From Terrisporobacter petrolearius (GTDB taxonomy: Bacteria > Bacillota > Clostridia > Peptostreptococcales > Peptostreptococcaceae): a stretch of 33,738 bases of DNA. Shown one piece after another: positions 1-8,783 of this stretch (positions are counted from its first letter, which is position 1; every line of letters starts with the position of its first letter). The stretch lies in contig NZ_JAHZMO010000036.1 in the NCBI RefSeq assembly GCF_020748185.1, positions 1 to 33,738 of the forward strand. The letters run 5' to 3'. The translations under genes and the position numbers were made by a program. The notes beneath the pieces were generated by a model, which worked only from the letters and a program-made list of their open reading frames with translations, had not been told where the DNA came from and searched no databases.

Positions 1-131
1 TTCTTTTTCCTTCGCTAAGCTTTTGTTTTCTTTTTCCCATAATAAAACAGCCTCCTATAATAATTAAATATTATCATAGAAAGCTGTTGAATTTTGTTAT
101 TTACAGAGTTTTTTTCACACACTCTTTGATT
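1..131 (-). mobile_element. Left end of a probable IS256-family element (partial)
   Basis: A minus-strand gene starts with ATG at 38-40 and runs off the left edge. It has an AGGAGG ribosome site at 51-56 and its first residues read MGKRKQKLSEGKR. From memory this resembles the N-terminus of clostridial IS256-type transposases, but only 13 residues are visible. The minus strand from about 131 downward reads AGTGTGTGAAAAAAACTCTG, which has the look of an IS256-type terminal inverted repeat, with a leader of about 90 bases before the start codon. The element abuts the HINT remnant of module J, so it may have truncated that module. The family call is inferred. Confidence 0.4.
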
Positions 132-174
132 ATTATATGTATTATAGCACTATGTCCTTTTAGTACTTCTCTTT

Positions 175-370
175 ATTTTAAGGTATCTTAGCCTATGTTA
201 TCTATATAAAAATTCGCTACGTTCATATCGCCAACGAGATGCCTTCGTTAACACTTCAGGCAACTCCGTTGCTCAAATACATGATGTTCAATAGCTTCAA
301 TAACTTCTCCAGCTACTTTAATATAAAGTATTGTATCTGTTTCTTTTGCAAGAATTTGTACTACTTTTTG
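175..370 (-). pseudogene. Module J: pretoxin-HINT fragment interrupted by a small insertion
   Basis: On the minus strand the segment reads the HINT stretch AKETDTILYIKVAGEVIEAIEHHVF, then a 63-bp foreign insert (212-274), then YIDNIG, a stop and IP. This is the middle of the HINT domain seen complete in modules H, C and E. The conserved WIP tryptophan is lost, and there is neither a toxin nor an upstream Rhs core. It is the last scrap of a toxin module cut off by the element at the left edge. The small plus-strand frame over this region is only its shadow. Confidence 0.75.
212..274 (+). repeat. 63-bp GC-rich structured mini-element, copy 1
   Basis: This copy begins ATTCGC and ends GTTGCTC. 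It is inserted in the HINT remnant of module J. The intact counterpart in module A shows the empty site, where the same TATAAAATACATG-like sequence is continuous; here a run of A flanks both sides, compatible with an AAA target duplication. Outer arms CAACG (232-236) and CGTTG (267-271) and inner arms TGCCT (240-244) and AGGCA (258-262) can form a two-step hairpin. The segment is much richer in G+C than its surroundings. Confidence 0.7.
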
Positions 371-382
371 GGTTTGCTTTTC

Positions 383-560
383 TTTGTAGCTACCTTAACT
401 TTCCTAACTGCTTGTCATCAACATCTAGCTCTTAATTAATTCATTATTATTAGAATGGACTTGATAAAAATACTAATATTTTTATCAAGTCCATAGTTTT
501 TTTACACACTTCAATTTGATAGTACACTTTTCTACATAATTTTTATACTTAATAGTCATA
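383..560. repeat. Immunity-downstream hairpin element, copy 1
   Basis: The core at 455-494 is a perfect 18-base inverted repeat with a CTAA loop (ATGGACTTGATAAAAATA and its complement). The flank at 495-560 and the flank at 383-454 recur around the hairpin at 27251-27290. The core and right flank recur at 30329-30430. In all three cases it lies 60-155 bases downstream of a minus-strand immunity gene. A T-run follows on the plus side (497-503) but not on the minus side, so it is not a textbook terminator for the immunity gene. Confidence 0.75.
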
Positions 561-635
561 TAAGTAGAACGCATCTATTTTTAAATTTTATTAAATCTAA
601 ATAAAATATGTATTTTATCTTATGTTTTTATTCTG

Positions 636-1169
636 TTAACACTGATTATTCAATTGTCCAGTTATGGACCAATAAACTTCCATATTAATTTCTTCTAAAT
701 TGGATATATCATCTTCGCCACCTAAAAATAATGGAACTTTATACCCCATACAATAATTTAATTTTGCATTTTTACCACAATATTCAACCCATTCTTTATA
801 AAATGTAGATGCTAAGCATGCATCATTATATACTGGGATTTCTACATTAAGAAATTCTAGTATATCACAAGGAATGTTTAATACTTCTCCTGCTCCTATT
901 TCAAACATTAGTATATTTCTATCTCTCAAATCAATTGCAAAGCATCGTCCTAGCCAATCATACCCAAATAAATCAAATTTATCTTTAAATTTTGGATAGG
1001 CTTCTGTGACTATTTCACTCCATTTATATAAGTCTCTTTTATTAAATAATCTAAATATGCCATCTCCAAACTCCATTCCTTCAAAGTTATTTAATAATGT
1101 TTCATATGGACTACCTTCTATTTTATATTCAATATGTTTGTCAAAAAAATTTAAAAATTTACTAAACAT
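636..1169 (-). CDS. Immunity protein of module I, GAD-like/DUF1851 type
   Basis: This 177-residue protein is encoded 13 bases behind the HNH toxin of module I, with AAAGGAG before its ATG. That is the usual toxin-immunity order. The C-terminal part (GGEDDISNLEEINMEVYW, then SITGQL) matches the pattern of DUF1851, the C-terminal domain of T6SS Tdi1-type immunity proteins, and the N-terminal half fits the GAD-like domain usually fused to it. It is probably cytoplasmic and would bind and block the toxin nuclease. It is intact although its toxin gene is broken by a nonsense codon and a frameshift. The family call comes from motif memory; the immunity role comes from position. Confidence 0.7.
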   Translation of the reverse strand: MFSKFLNFFDKHIEYKIEGSPYETLLNNFEGMEFGDGIFRLFNKRDLYKWSEIVTEAYPKFKDKFDLFGYDWLGRCFAIDLRDRNILMFEIGAGEVLNIPCDILEFLNVEIPVYNDACLASTFYKEWVEYCGKNAKLNYCMGYKVPLFLGGEDDISNLEEINMEVYWSITGQLNNQC

Positions 1170-1182
1170 TTTTACTTCTCCT

Positions 1183-2923
1183 TTAATCTATTGTAAATTT
1201 ACCAAAAACGGTTCCTTCTGGATGATTTTTAATTGCATGATGAATTTGTGACCCCAAACTTCTATTAACACTTTTATCTAATGGTTTCATATTTGATAAT
1301 TCATCTGCTCCACCTAACTGTAATTCTATCATATGATCCACATCATGTGACTTTGGTATTGATGATGATCCATGTTTGCTTCTATATCTTGATGATGCCG
1401 ATGATGATTTACGCTTTACAGAAGTCTTTACTGTCTTTGCTTTTGATAAAGCTTTTACTTTTTTTCTTGCTTGTTTTTTTTGCTTATTTGTCCAGCCTTT
1501 CTTATATTTCAAATTAATCTCTATTGTTTTTTCTGTATCACAATTTATATTATGTACCAACACACTTGCATCCGATACAAAATACGTATGGAAATCTTCA
1601 ACTTCAAAGTTATATACCGTTATCAGTTCATTGTGAACTACTTTATCTATCTTCTCAACTGTAGACTTATCACCTGACTGAAGAACTACTACGTCCCCTT
1701 CCTCAATCATACTTGCTGGGATCCAACCTACATTATCAATATAGAACACATGCTGTTCAGTAGCCTCAATAACTTCTCCAGCTACCTTAATATAAAGTAT
1801 TGTATCTGTTTCTTTTACAAAAGTTTGTACTACTTTTTTAAAGGCTATTTCTCATGTTTCTGGATCTTGTGCCCATACCAGGTCGCCTTCTTCAATATCT
1901 TCTATTGGAACATCTCCATCTTGTGTTGATATTAAAGTTCCTGCTGTAAAGCAACCTTTTTTAGTTATTTTACACTTAACCCTTCGATATGTTCTTGTAG
2001 CCTTTTTACTTACTTTTCTAGTTACTTTTCTTTTAACAGACTTAGTTTTCCTTGCGACCCTATAAACTCTCTTAGCTATAGCCTTTGTGCTCTTACGCTT
2101 TTTAACTATTTTAGCAACCCTTTTGAAAACTTTACCTACTTTTAGTTTCTTAAATGGATTTATAGTTCCAAGTACTGCTCCACCAACTATGGCTCCTGCT
2201 TTCTTCCAACCACTTAGGTTCTTCCTTTTAGCATACTGATATCCATCATAAGCCCCAAGTCCTGCATTTATTACACCCCAGACCACTTGGGTCTGTATAT
2301 GCTATTGGGTTGTTTACGCAGTAAGCATATAGATGTAAACTGCTTGGGTCTGTGAATTCTCCACGATAAGTGTCTTCTGTTAAGAACCTTCCATCTTCAG
2401 GGTTGTAGTATCTTGCATTCAAATAATACAGTCCTGTATTATTATCGTAAATTCCACCTGTGTAGCAGATTTCGTTGTAGAAGTTTTCATCACCGTTTAT
2501 TTCAGTTTCACCAAAATCAGTGTATTCATAAGATACTTCGCTTTTACCTTCTACGTTTACTAGATTTGTTGTACTTTCACGCATGTCTTTATTGTAGAAG
2601 TAGTATTTTTCACCTTCGGCACTTGAAATATCCCTAACTGTGGCGATAGCATTTCCACTAGCTCCCATTATAGTTACTCCAGTAAGTTTTTCAACATCCT
2701 CTGGTTCTTCTAGTTCTGTTGAAGTATCAACTTTTCCAGTTGTGTAAAGTACTGAATCGCTTTGGTAATAGTACTTAGTTGATTGACCATTTTCTGATTT
2801 TTCAACTCTTTGTCCATTTCCGTTGTAAGTATTTACTTGATTTAATGTTACTATACCAGCCTTTGTAAACATGGCCTTATCCATGCGGTTTACTGCATCG
2901 TAAGTGTAGCATTTTACTTCATT
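1183..2923 (-). pseudogene. Module I: Rhs core - basic linker - HINT - HNH nuclease toxin, broken
   Basis: The module opens in Rhs core at NEVKCYTYD (about 2923) and runs through the core signatures GGIYDNNTGLYYLNARYY and DPSG. At about 2280 a deletion near DPSG shifts the frame. The second piece (2286-1183) holds the Lys/Arg-rich linker and the HINT start CFTAGTL, but its frame is cut by an in-frame TGA at 1852-1854, where other copies have GGA. Beyond it the HINT resumes and ends in VHN. The toxin tail carries DVDHMIELQLGG, then NRSLGSQIHHAI, an HNH-type nuclease pattern. There is no ribosome site ahead of the first ATG, so this is probably a silent cassette. Confidence 0.8.
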
Positions 2924-2956
2924 ATTTTCAATTATAAAAATTCCTAGTATTTAAAA

Positions 2957-2995
2957 GGTATGCTCTAATTATAAATAATATAATTGAAGCATACC
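2957..2995 (-). terminator. Hairpin after the Imm50-like gene of module H
   Basis: GGTATGCT pairs with AGCATACC around an A+T-rich, largely self-complementary centre. On the minus strand it is followed by TTTTAAATAC. It lies 20 bases past the immunity stop and directly before the Rhs core of module I. A diverged copy stands in the same place at 26231-26269. Confidence 0.65.
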
Positions 2996-3014
2996 TCTAC
3001 TGTTTATATCTTAT

Positions 3015-3392
3015 TTAATATCCGCTTATCGTCTGAATCATTCCAGCTACCGCTCTAATAGTTGCATTAAATTGACCTGCAATTTTAACATTTATGTAAC
3101 TATTCTCATCTATACATATGCTAATGTTTGATTTATCTACATTTGTAGGTTTATAAGACATATTTATTTCGTGTATTCCAAATAAATCTATATTTACTAC
3201 AACAGTATTATATTTTGATTGAATCCACTTTTGAGGAGGATTATCTGCATATTTTTGTAAATCAAAAAAAATACTAACTTTATCACATTCATCTAAAACA
3301 TTTATCTGATCTATCCTAATATCAATTAAATCAGGAACTTGATCGTATAATTTAGTAATAAATACATTGTTATCTAATAGTTCATACCACAT
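3015..3392 (-). CDS. Immunity protein of module H, Imm50-like
   Basis: This 125-residue protein starts 12 bases after the stop of the HNH/EndoVII-like toxin and has its own AGAGGTG ribosome site. The central stretch DNPPQKW, then a run of alternating hydrophobic residues (NTVVVNIDLFGI), resembles the Imm50 family. It has no signal peptide or membrane segment, so it is likely a cytoplasmic inhibitor. A second copy at 26289-26665 is frameshifted. This copy is intact and so is the only functional one in the window. The family call is moderate; the immunity role from position is strong. Confidence 0.7.
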   Translation of the reverse strand: MWYELLDNNVFITKLYDQVPDLIDIRIDQINVLDECDKVSIFFDLQKYADNPPQKWIQSKYNTVVVNIDLFGIHEINMSYKPTNVDKSNISICIDENSYINVKIAGQFNATIRAVAGMIQTISGY

Positions 3393-3404
3393 GCTATCAC
3401 CTCT

Positions 3405-5141
3405 CTATCGTTTGTTAAAAGGATAATGTGATTTAGTTCCTTCAACCTTACCAGTACGTTTGTTATTAGCCGGTCTCACATTAAAATGTGGGCCTTGACC
3501 TCCTTTTAAGTGTCCCGCACCATGATCTTGTATAATAATTTTTTTACCTTTATCATTAATAAAATAGTATTCTCTTGTTTTTATAGGTTTGTTATTTTTA
3601 CCCAGTATTATTTTACTTCCTTCATGCTCAGCTGTTCTCATATAATCTGACCCAATTTTATATGGTTGTTGAGATTTAGATATACCTGCATCTCTTTTAG
3701 CTTTTCTAAATGCGCCTTTTCTTCTTACTCCTGAATAATCATTATGTACAAGCACACTTGCATCAGATACAAAATACGTATGGAAATCTTCAACCTCAAA
3801 ATTATATACCCTTATCAGTTCATTGTGAACTACTTTATCTATCTTCTCAACTGCAGACTTATCACCTGACTGAAGAACTACTACATCTCCTTCTTCAATC
3901 ATACTTGCTGGTATCCAGCCTACACCATCAATATAGAACACATGCTGTTCGGTAGCTTCAATAACTTCTCCAGCTACTTTAATATAAAGTATTGTATCTG
4001 TTTCTTTTTCAAAAGTTTGTGCTACTTTTTTAAGGTCTACTTCTCCTGTTTCTGGATTTTGTGCCCATACCAGGTCGCCTTCTTCAATATCCTCTATTGG
4101 AACTAATCCGTCTTCAGTTGATATTAAAGTTCCTGCTGTAAAACAACCTTTTTTAGTTATTTTACATCTAACCGTACGATATGTTTTGGTAGCCTTTCTA
4201 CTTGCTTTTCTATAAGACCTTTTTGTAACTACTTTAGATTTCCTTACAGCCCTATAAACTCTCTTAGCTATAGCCTTTGTGCTCTTACGCTTTTTAGCTA
4301 TTTTCGCAACTCTTTTTACAACTTTGCCTACTTTTAGTTTCTTGAATGGGTCTATAGTTCCAAGTACTGCTCCACCAACTATTGCTCCTGCTTTTTTCCA
4401 ACCTCTTAGATTTTTCTTCTTCGCATATTGATATCCATCATATGCTCCCCACGCAGCATTAATTACGCCCCAAACTGGGAAGTGGCCACTTGGATCTGTA
4501 TATGCTATTGGGTTGTTTGTACAATATGCATATAGATGCAAACTACTTGGGTCTGTGAATTCTCCGCGATAAGTGTCTTCTGTTAAAAATCTTCCATCTT
4601 CAGGGTTGTAGTATCTAGCATTTAGATAATATAATCCTGTCTTATTATCGTAAATTCCACCTGTGTAACAGATTTCATTGTAGAAGTTTTCATCACCATT
4701 TATTTCAGTCTCACCAAAGTCCGTATATTCATATGATACTTCACTTTTTCCTTCTACATTTACTAGATTTGTTGTGCTTTCACGCATGTCTTTATTGTAG
4801 AAGTAGTATTTTTCACCTTCGGTGCTTGAAATATCCCTAACTGTGGCGATGGCATTTCCACTAGCTACCATTAGGTTAAGGCTAGTTACTCCAGTAAGTT
4901 TTTCAACATTCTCTGGCTCTTCCAATTCTGTTGACGTATCAGCCTTACCAGTTGTGTAAAGTACTGCGTCATTTTGGTAATAGTACTTAGTTGATTGACC
5001 ATTTTCTGATTTTTCAACTCTTTGTCCATTTCCGTTGTAAGTATTTACTTGGTTTAATGTTACTATACCAGCCTTTGTAAACATGACCTTATCCATGCGG
5101 TTTGCTGCATCGTAAGTGTAGCACTTTACTTCATTTGTCAC
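3405..5141 (-). CDS. Module H: Rhs core - HINT - HNH/endonuclease VII-like toxin
   Basis: A 578-residue open frame. Residues 1-219 are the C-terminal Rhs core, with GLYYLNARYYNPEDGRF near 170-185 and DPSG at 216-219, which normally forms the shell that encloses the toxin. Residues 240-332 are an extremely Lys/Arg-rich linker after a short hydrophobic patch (AGAIVGGAVLGTI). Residues 333-467 are a pretoxin-HINT domain from CFTAGTL to VHN; the Cys and the terminal His-Asn are the autoproteolysis residues of the family. Residues 468-578 are the toxin: FRKAKRDAGISKSQQP, KKIIIQDHGAGHLKGGQGPHFNV and HYPF, with H540, H544, H552 and H572 as candidate catalytic or metal residues of an HNH/EndoVII-fold nuclease. 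The ATG lacks a ribosome site and lies inside an Rhs repeat, so it was once the 3' part of the gene upstream. Confidence 0.8.
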   Translation of the reverse strand: MTNEVKCYTYDAANRMDKVMFTKAGIVTLNQVNTYNGNGQRVEKSENGQSTKYYYQNDAVLYTTGKADTSTELEEPENVEKLTGVTSLNLMVASGNAIATVRDISSTEGEKYYFYNKDMRESTTNLVNVEGKSEVSYEYTDFGETEINGDENFYNEICYTGGIYDNKTGLYYLNARYYNPEDGRFLTEDTYRGEFTDPSSLHLYAYCTNNPIAYTDPSGHFPVWGVINAAWGAYDGYQYAKKKNLRGWKKAGAIVGGAVLGTIDPFKKLKVGKVVKRVAKIAKKRKSTKAIAKRVYRAVRKSKVVTKRSYRKASRKATKTYRTVRCKITKKGCFTAGTLISTEDGLVPIEDIEEGDLVWAQNPETGEVDLKKVAQTFEKETDTILYIKVAGEVIEATEQHVFYIDGVGWIPASMIEEGDVVVLQSGDKSAVEKIDKVVHNELIRVYNFEVEDFHTYFVSDASVLVHNDYSGVRRKGAFRKAKRDAGISKSQQPYKIGSDYMRTAEHEGSKIILGKNNKPIKTREYYFINDKGKKIIIQDHGAGHLKGGQGPHFNVRPANNKRTGKVEGTKSHYPFNKR

Positions 5142-5170
5142 ACTGTCTGATTCTCTTAGCTGATTTCCAT

Positions 5171-7089
5171 TTAAATCATAAGTATAAGCTTGAGCAACGG
5201 GATGAGTCTGAAGCGATAGCGAAGACTTAGACGTTGGCGATATGAGCGAAGCGAATTTTTATTAGATAGTGTGGTGTGGGACTCTCCATCATCTGATGAC
5301 TCTTCACTTCCATCTGCTGAATCTTCTGATCCAACTTCCATACTTGAAACTAATTGATTTAGTGAGTTATATGTATATGTAGTTGTTTTTCCATCTTTCA
5401 CTTCTTTTACTCTATTACCTACTTTGTCATAAGTATAAACAGTGTTGCTTATTGAATTTGACACATTATCACTTATATTTGTTTCTGTAAGTCTTCCAAG
5501 TTTGTCGTATTCATATTCACGTAGTTCATCTACTATTGTACTAGGTGAATCTTCATCACGCTGAGTTGTGCTAGTGTAGTTATTATATAAATATTCACTC
5601 ATTATATGGTTATTTTTATTGTAAGTGTATTTATATTTTTCTAGTACTTCATTGTTTCTACTATCAGTGTAAGTTATGTTTGTAGCTCTTCCAAAACTAT
5701 CGTAGCTAAAACTTCTAAGTGTGTAAGTGCTTGTGCTTCCATTTGCAAAATCTCTGTAATCTTTTATACTTGCAACTTTTCCATCGTTTAAGTAGTTGTA
5801 TTCTCTAAGAAGCTTGTACCCTACTCCAACTTTTGCCTCTATCTTTTGTAACCACTTATCACTATTATAAGTGAACTTTAACTAGATGTAGAGGAAGGAT
5901 ATGTTACATTTGTTATGTTATCGTCTATATCATACTCATAAGTAATTTTTTGACTATCTATTTCAGCATCTGTTGGCGAATCTCCTGATATATGCTCAGC
6001 ATCTAACTCAGCATATCCTACTAATCTCTTAAGACTATCATAACTATATCGTGTATATCTATATAAGTTTAATTTGCCACCTGACTGCTTATAATCTCGC
6101 ATTACTGTTATATTGTCAGATATATCATACTCATACTCTGTTCTTAGAGTTCTATTCTTTTTAGAATCATAGTAATTTAGCGCACTTAAACGCTCTTTGT
6201 CATCATATTCATAAGTTTTGTAATTTCCTTCTGTGTTTGTTTCTTTAACCACATTATCTTTTGAGTTGTATTCTGTTGCTGTAGTTATTGGTTTTATAGA
6301 ACCATCACCAAGATCCTTAATTAATACTGCAAGATCTTGAGAATTAGTTATTGTCTCACTTTTATTCCCATTTGCATCTGTAACTATAGTACTCGTTGTA
6401 CCATCTGTATTTTCTTTGTCATAAGTAAAACTAGTTATGTTATTTTCTGAATCAGGAAGTATTACCTTTGATATTCTTGCTTCTTTGTCATACTCATATT
6501 TTGTAGAGTTTCCTTCTCCATCTATATCTTCAATTACATTTCCTGATGAATCATATTTCTTTGTTGTAGTTATTGTATTATCACCATCTACATAGAATGT
6601 TTTTGCATTTGAATCATAAGCTGGATTAAGCATAGTTGTTGTTTGATTTCCTAGACTATCATATAGAAATACTGAAAGAATGCCTTTTTCACTACCAGCG
6701 TTTTGACCTGCTTCATATTTAGTTATTATGTTTTCTTGGCCATCATAAGTTAAGTCTACATAAACTCCATTTTCTTTTTCCCTTATAGTTCTTCCTAATG
6801 TATCTTGATAAGTTTGACCTATAATATCACCATCTGGATTTGTTTCTGTACTTACAAATGAACATTCAGTTCTTTTAGTTCCTTTACCTGTAAATGTTTC
6901 TACAGTTTCATAGCTGTATGTTGTGTTCCAAGTTTTAACTAATCCACCTTTGTTTACAGTTTCGCTTGCTTCTCTATTCATTTCGTCATAAGTATATGAT
7001 GTAATTGTTCCATCTTCTGCTGTTTCACTTTTTGTAGTTCCATTTGGATAATAGGATTTTTTAATGGAATAATAGTGAAGGGTGTACAT
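5171..7089 (-). pseudogene. Rhs/YD-repeat shell gene of module H, N-terminus lost and frame broken
   Basis: The region encodes many YD repeats (SYTYDEMN, TKKYDSSGN, TYEYDIDDN, YEYDKLGRL) of an Rhs/WapA-type secreted shell protein. Reading breaks at 5878, where comparison with 30260-30230 shows 13 bases missing (GATGTAAAAGGTC), and again at 5192-5256, where a 65-bp element is inserted. The frame then ends at 5171, and the rest continues in a third frame as the module H toxin ORF. The 5' end stops at about 7089 within the repeat region, so the secretion and N-terminal domains are gone. Rhs proteins of Gram-positives normally export a C-terminal toxin; this copy cannot make a full chain as read. 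Confidence 0.85.
5192..5256 (-). repeat. 65-bp GC-rich structured mini-element, copy 2
   Basis: Identical to 29571-29635 and at the same site of the Rhs gene. Outer arms CAACG (5195-5199) and CGTTG (5232-5236) enclose inner arms AGTCT (5205-5209) and AGACT (5223-5227). Its length is not a multiple of three, so it shifts the Rhs frame and adds a foreign tail (residues SLRSYRQRLSLRYRF) to the truncated reading frame. Relative to the host gene it lies opposite to copy 1. Confidence 0.75.
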
Positions 7090-7304
7090 TAATATTTTTT
7101 AGACAGAAACTATGACATGGGATTTTACTCAAGTTTTATCAGATATATAAAATCAAAAAATTAAAATCAACTAAAAAAAGTAGATATGGTTTTTCTTCAA
7201 CATATATACCTTACAATCTATGCATATTAAAGTTGTTATCTATAAATATAGATATAATCACTTTTATAATATATACCATAATTTATATCCTCTGCTTCCT
7301 GAGC

Positions 7305-7391
7305 CTAAGCATTTGCTAATGAATTCCATAGCGATAGACATCCTATAATACTAAATATCATAGATATATATATTATTTTCTTCAAGCTCAT
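7305..7391 (-). pseudogene. Signal-peptide coding remnant ending in a stop at the cleavage site
   Basis: ATG at 7391 opens a 28-residue frame beginning MSLKKII: two lysines, a hydrophobic stretch (IIYISMIFSIIGCLSL) and the signal peptidase I-like end LANA. The next codon is TAG (7305-7307), after which AQEAEDINYG continues in frame before decaying. This looks like the exported N-terminus of the gene whose YD repeats begin at 7089. About 215 bases between them have no coding character. It starts 6 bases after the stop of the small frame at 7397-7579. The link to the Rhs gene is inferred from position and strand. Confidence 0.5.
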
Positions 7392-7396
7392 ATTTA

Positions 7397-7579
7397 CTAT
7401 TTTTCACCTTTTATTAGTTTAATTGTCACATCTGAACTTACTATGTCCCCTTTTTTTAAATTAACTTCTTTTCCTGCTATGTCACTTAAACTTCTAAATA
7501 CTGCATCTGGATTATCTTCGTCTCCAATTACTGTAGTAAAATCACTATTTTCTTTAGGTGTGTCTTCTGAAGTCTCCAC
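7397..7579 (-). pseudogene. Remnant of a small acidic protein upstream of the Rhs start
   Basis: The last 60 codons read VETSEDTPKENSDF, then FRSLSDIAGKEVNLKKGDIVSSDVTIKLIKGEK. Upstream the same reading (GTYK) continues only after a one-base shift at a GGGG run near 7592-7595, from a frame beginning MDVKLDIKG at about 7617. It therefore looks like a gene truncated by a frameshift. I do not recognise the family. The lysine-glycine turns suggest a small beta domain. It runs directly into the signal-peptide remnant and may have been its operon partner. Confidence 0.35.
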
Positions 7580-7772
7580 TTTATAAGTCCCCTTTGATAT
7601 CTAATTTAACATCCATATGCAACAAACTAATCCTCTAATATAGTTAAACACCATCAACTATGATATATTTCTTAATTGCACACTCATCTAAAATATGTAC
7701 TATTCACTTGTTCATTATTACTGTTATTACAATTAATCCTAAAACCTCCCATACATGAATAAATCGGTTACT

Positions 7773-8783
7773 CTATATCCCATACTCATCATGAAATGCA
7801 GAGTGAAGAGCTTGAGCGCGTTTTTCAATCATTCTCTTTGTTATTTCAGTATTGAAAAATACATCATAGCCATGAAAAACACTTTTCACATCTTCCAGAT
7901 GGACTTTTGCCCCTGCTGATATCAAAGATTTAGCATAATCTATACCTTCATCATGAGCACAATCGTATTCAGCCGTCTCTATATATGAAGGTGGCAACTC
8001 TGAAAAATCCTCTGCTAAAATTGGACTTGTATACTCTTTCTTTCCATTAATACCATTTCTTAAATAGAATTTCCACATCTTTTTTATTAGGGAAGAATTC
8101 CATAGGGGACAGTCCACATATTTTTTCATAGTCTCAGTTTCCATGCGTGAATCAATCACTGGATAAATCAACATTTGAAAGCACAGTTTTATGTCAGTTT
8201 CATCTCTACACCATAATGTACACGCACCTGTTAATGCACCACCAGTACTATCACCACCTAATGCAATTTTATTTTTGTTCACGTTAAGTTGTTCAGTATT
8301 TTCCCATACATATTGGATGGCATTGCAACAATCTTTAAAAGGTGTTGGAAATGGATATTCATCAGCAGTTCTATAATGGACAAACACAACCATACATTTT
8401 GCTTTCTTAACATATTCACAAACAAGCTTATGCATATATGCCTCATCTTTAAGGAAAAAACCACCCCCATGAAAATAAATAAGACAAGGAATATTGTAAT
8501 TCATATCTTTTGGCTTATAAATGCTTAAAGGTATCTTTTCTTCATTCTCAGTCTTAACATATTGCATTTCTCTAATAATACCATCAGGTGTTTTGGGTAA
8601 TCCACCTTTAGATAATAATCTATTAGCTAGCTTGACATTGGACAATGTCAACACTTTATCTGGTACACTGAATTTATTCATGAGATAATAACCTTTTGTC
8701 AAAGGATATTTCTTATCACGATGATAGAACCATGTTCCTATTAGTCCAGCAATACCTGTTGATATGATAACTATTTTTTTCAT
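7773..8783 (-). CDS. Alpha/beta hydrolase of the hormone-sensitive lipase (fold-3) family
   Basis: A 336-residue esterase/lipase-like protein. It shows the oxyanion motif HGGGFF, the nucleophile elbow GDSTGG (usual family form GDSAGG), the acidic partner in DCAHDEG and the catalytic histidine in HGYDVF. The N-terminus (MKKIVIISTGIAGLIGTWFY) is a probable membrane anchor or uncleaved signal. AAAGGAG stands 8 bases before the ATG. The substrate is unknown; the family acts on short acyl esters. It follows cooS on the same strand after 145 bases, without a clear terminator between them, but nothing links their functions. Confidence 0.85.
   Translation of the reverse strand: MKKIVIISTGIAGLIGTWFYHRDKKYPLTKGYYLMNKFSVPDKVLTLSNVKLANRLLSKGGLPKTPDGIIREMQYVKTENEEKIPLSIYKPKDMNYNIPCLIYFHGGGFFLKDEAYMHKLVCEYVKKAKCMVVFVHYRTADEYPFPTPFKDCCNAIQYVWENTEQLNVNKNKIALGGDSTGGALTGACTLWCRDETDIKLCFQMLIYPVIDSRMETETMKKYVDCPLWNSSLIKKMWKFYLRNGINGKKEYTSPILAEDFSELPPSYIETAEYDCAHDEGIDYAKSLISAGAKVHLEDVKSVFHGYDVFFNTEITKRMIEKRAQALHSAFHDEYGI

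Noticed and set aside
239..439. Plus-strand frame of 66 codons near the left edge
   Set aside because: It is opposite a recognisable HINT fragment and lacks a ribosome site.
2413..2637. Small plus-strand frame starting MHSNNTV, recurring at 22586 and 31612
   Set aside because: It recurs only because the Rhs core beneath it is repeated; each is the reverse-strand shadow of GLYYLNARYY coding sequence.
5192..5256. Integron attC site
   Set aside because: CAACG and CGTTG arms suggest it, but the core-site patterns RYYYAAC and GTTRRRY are not satisfied and no integrase or cassette layout is present.
5171..5256. Programmed frameshift in the Rhs genes
   Set aside because: No slippery sequence is seen; the frame change is explained by insertion of the 65-bp element and each copy has further unrelated deletions.
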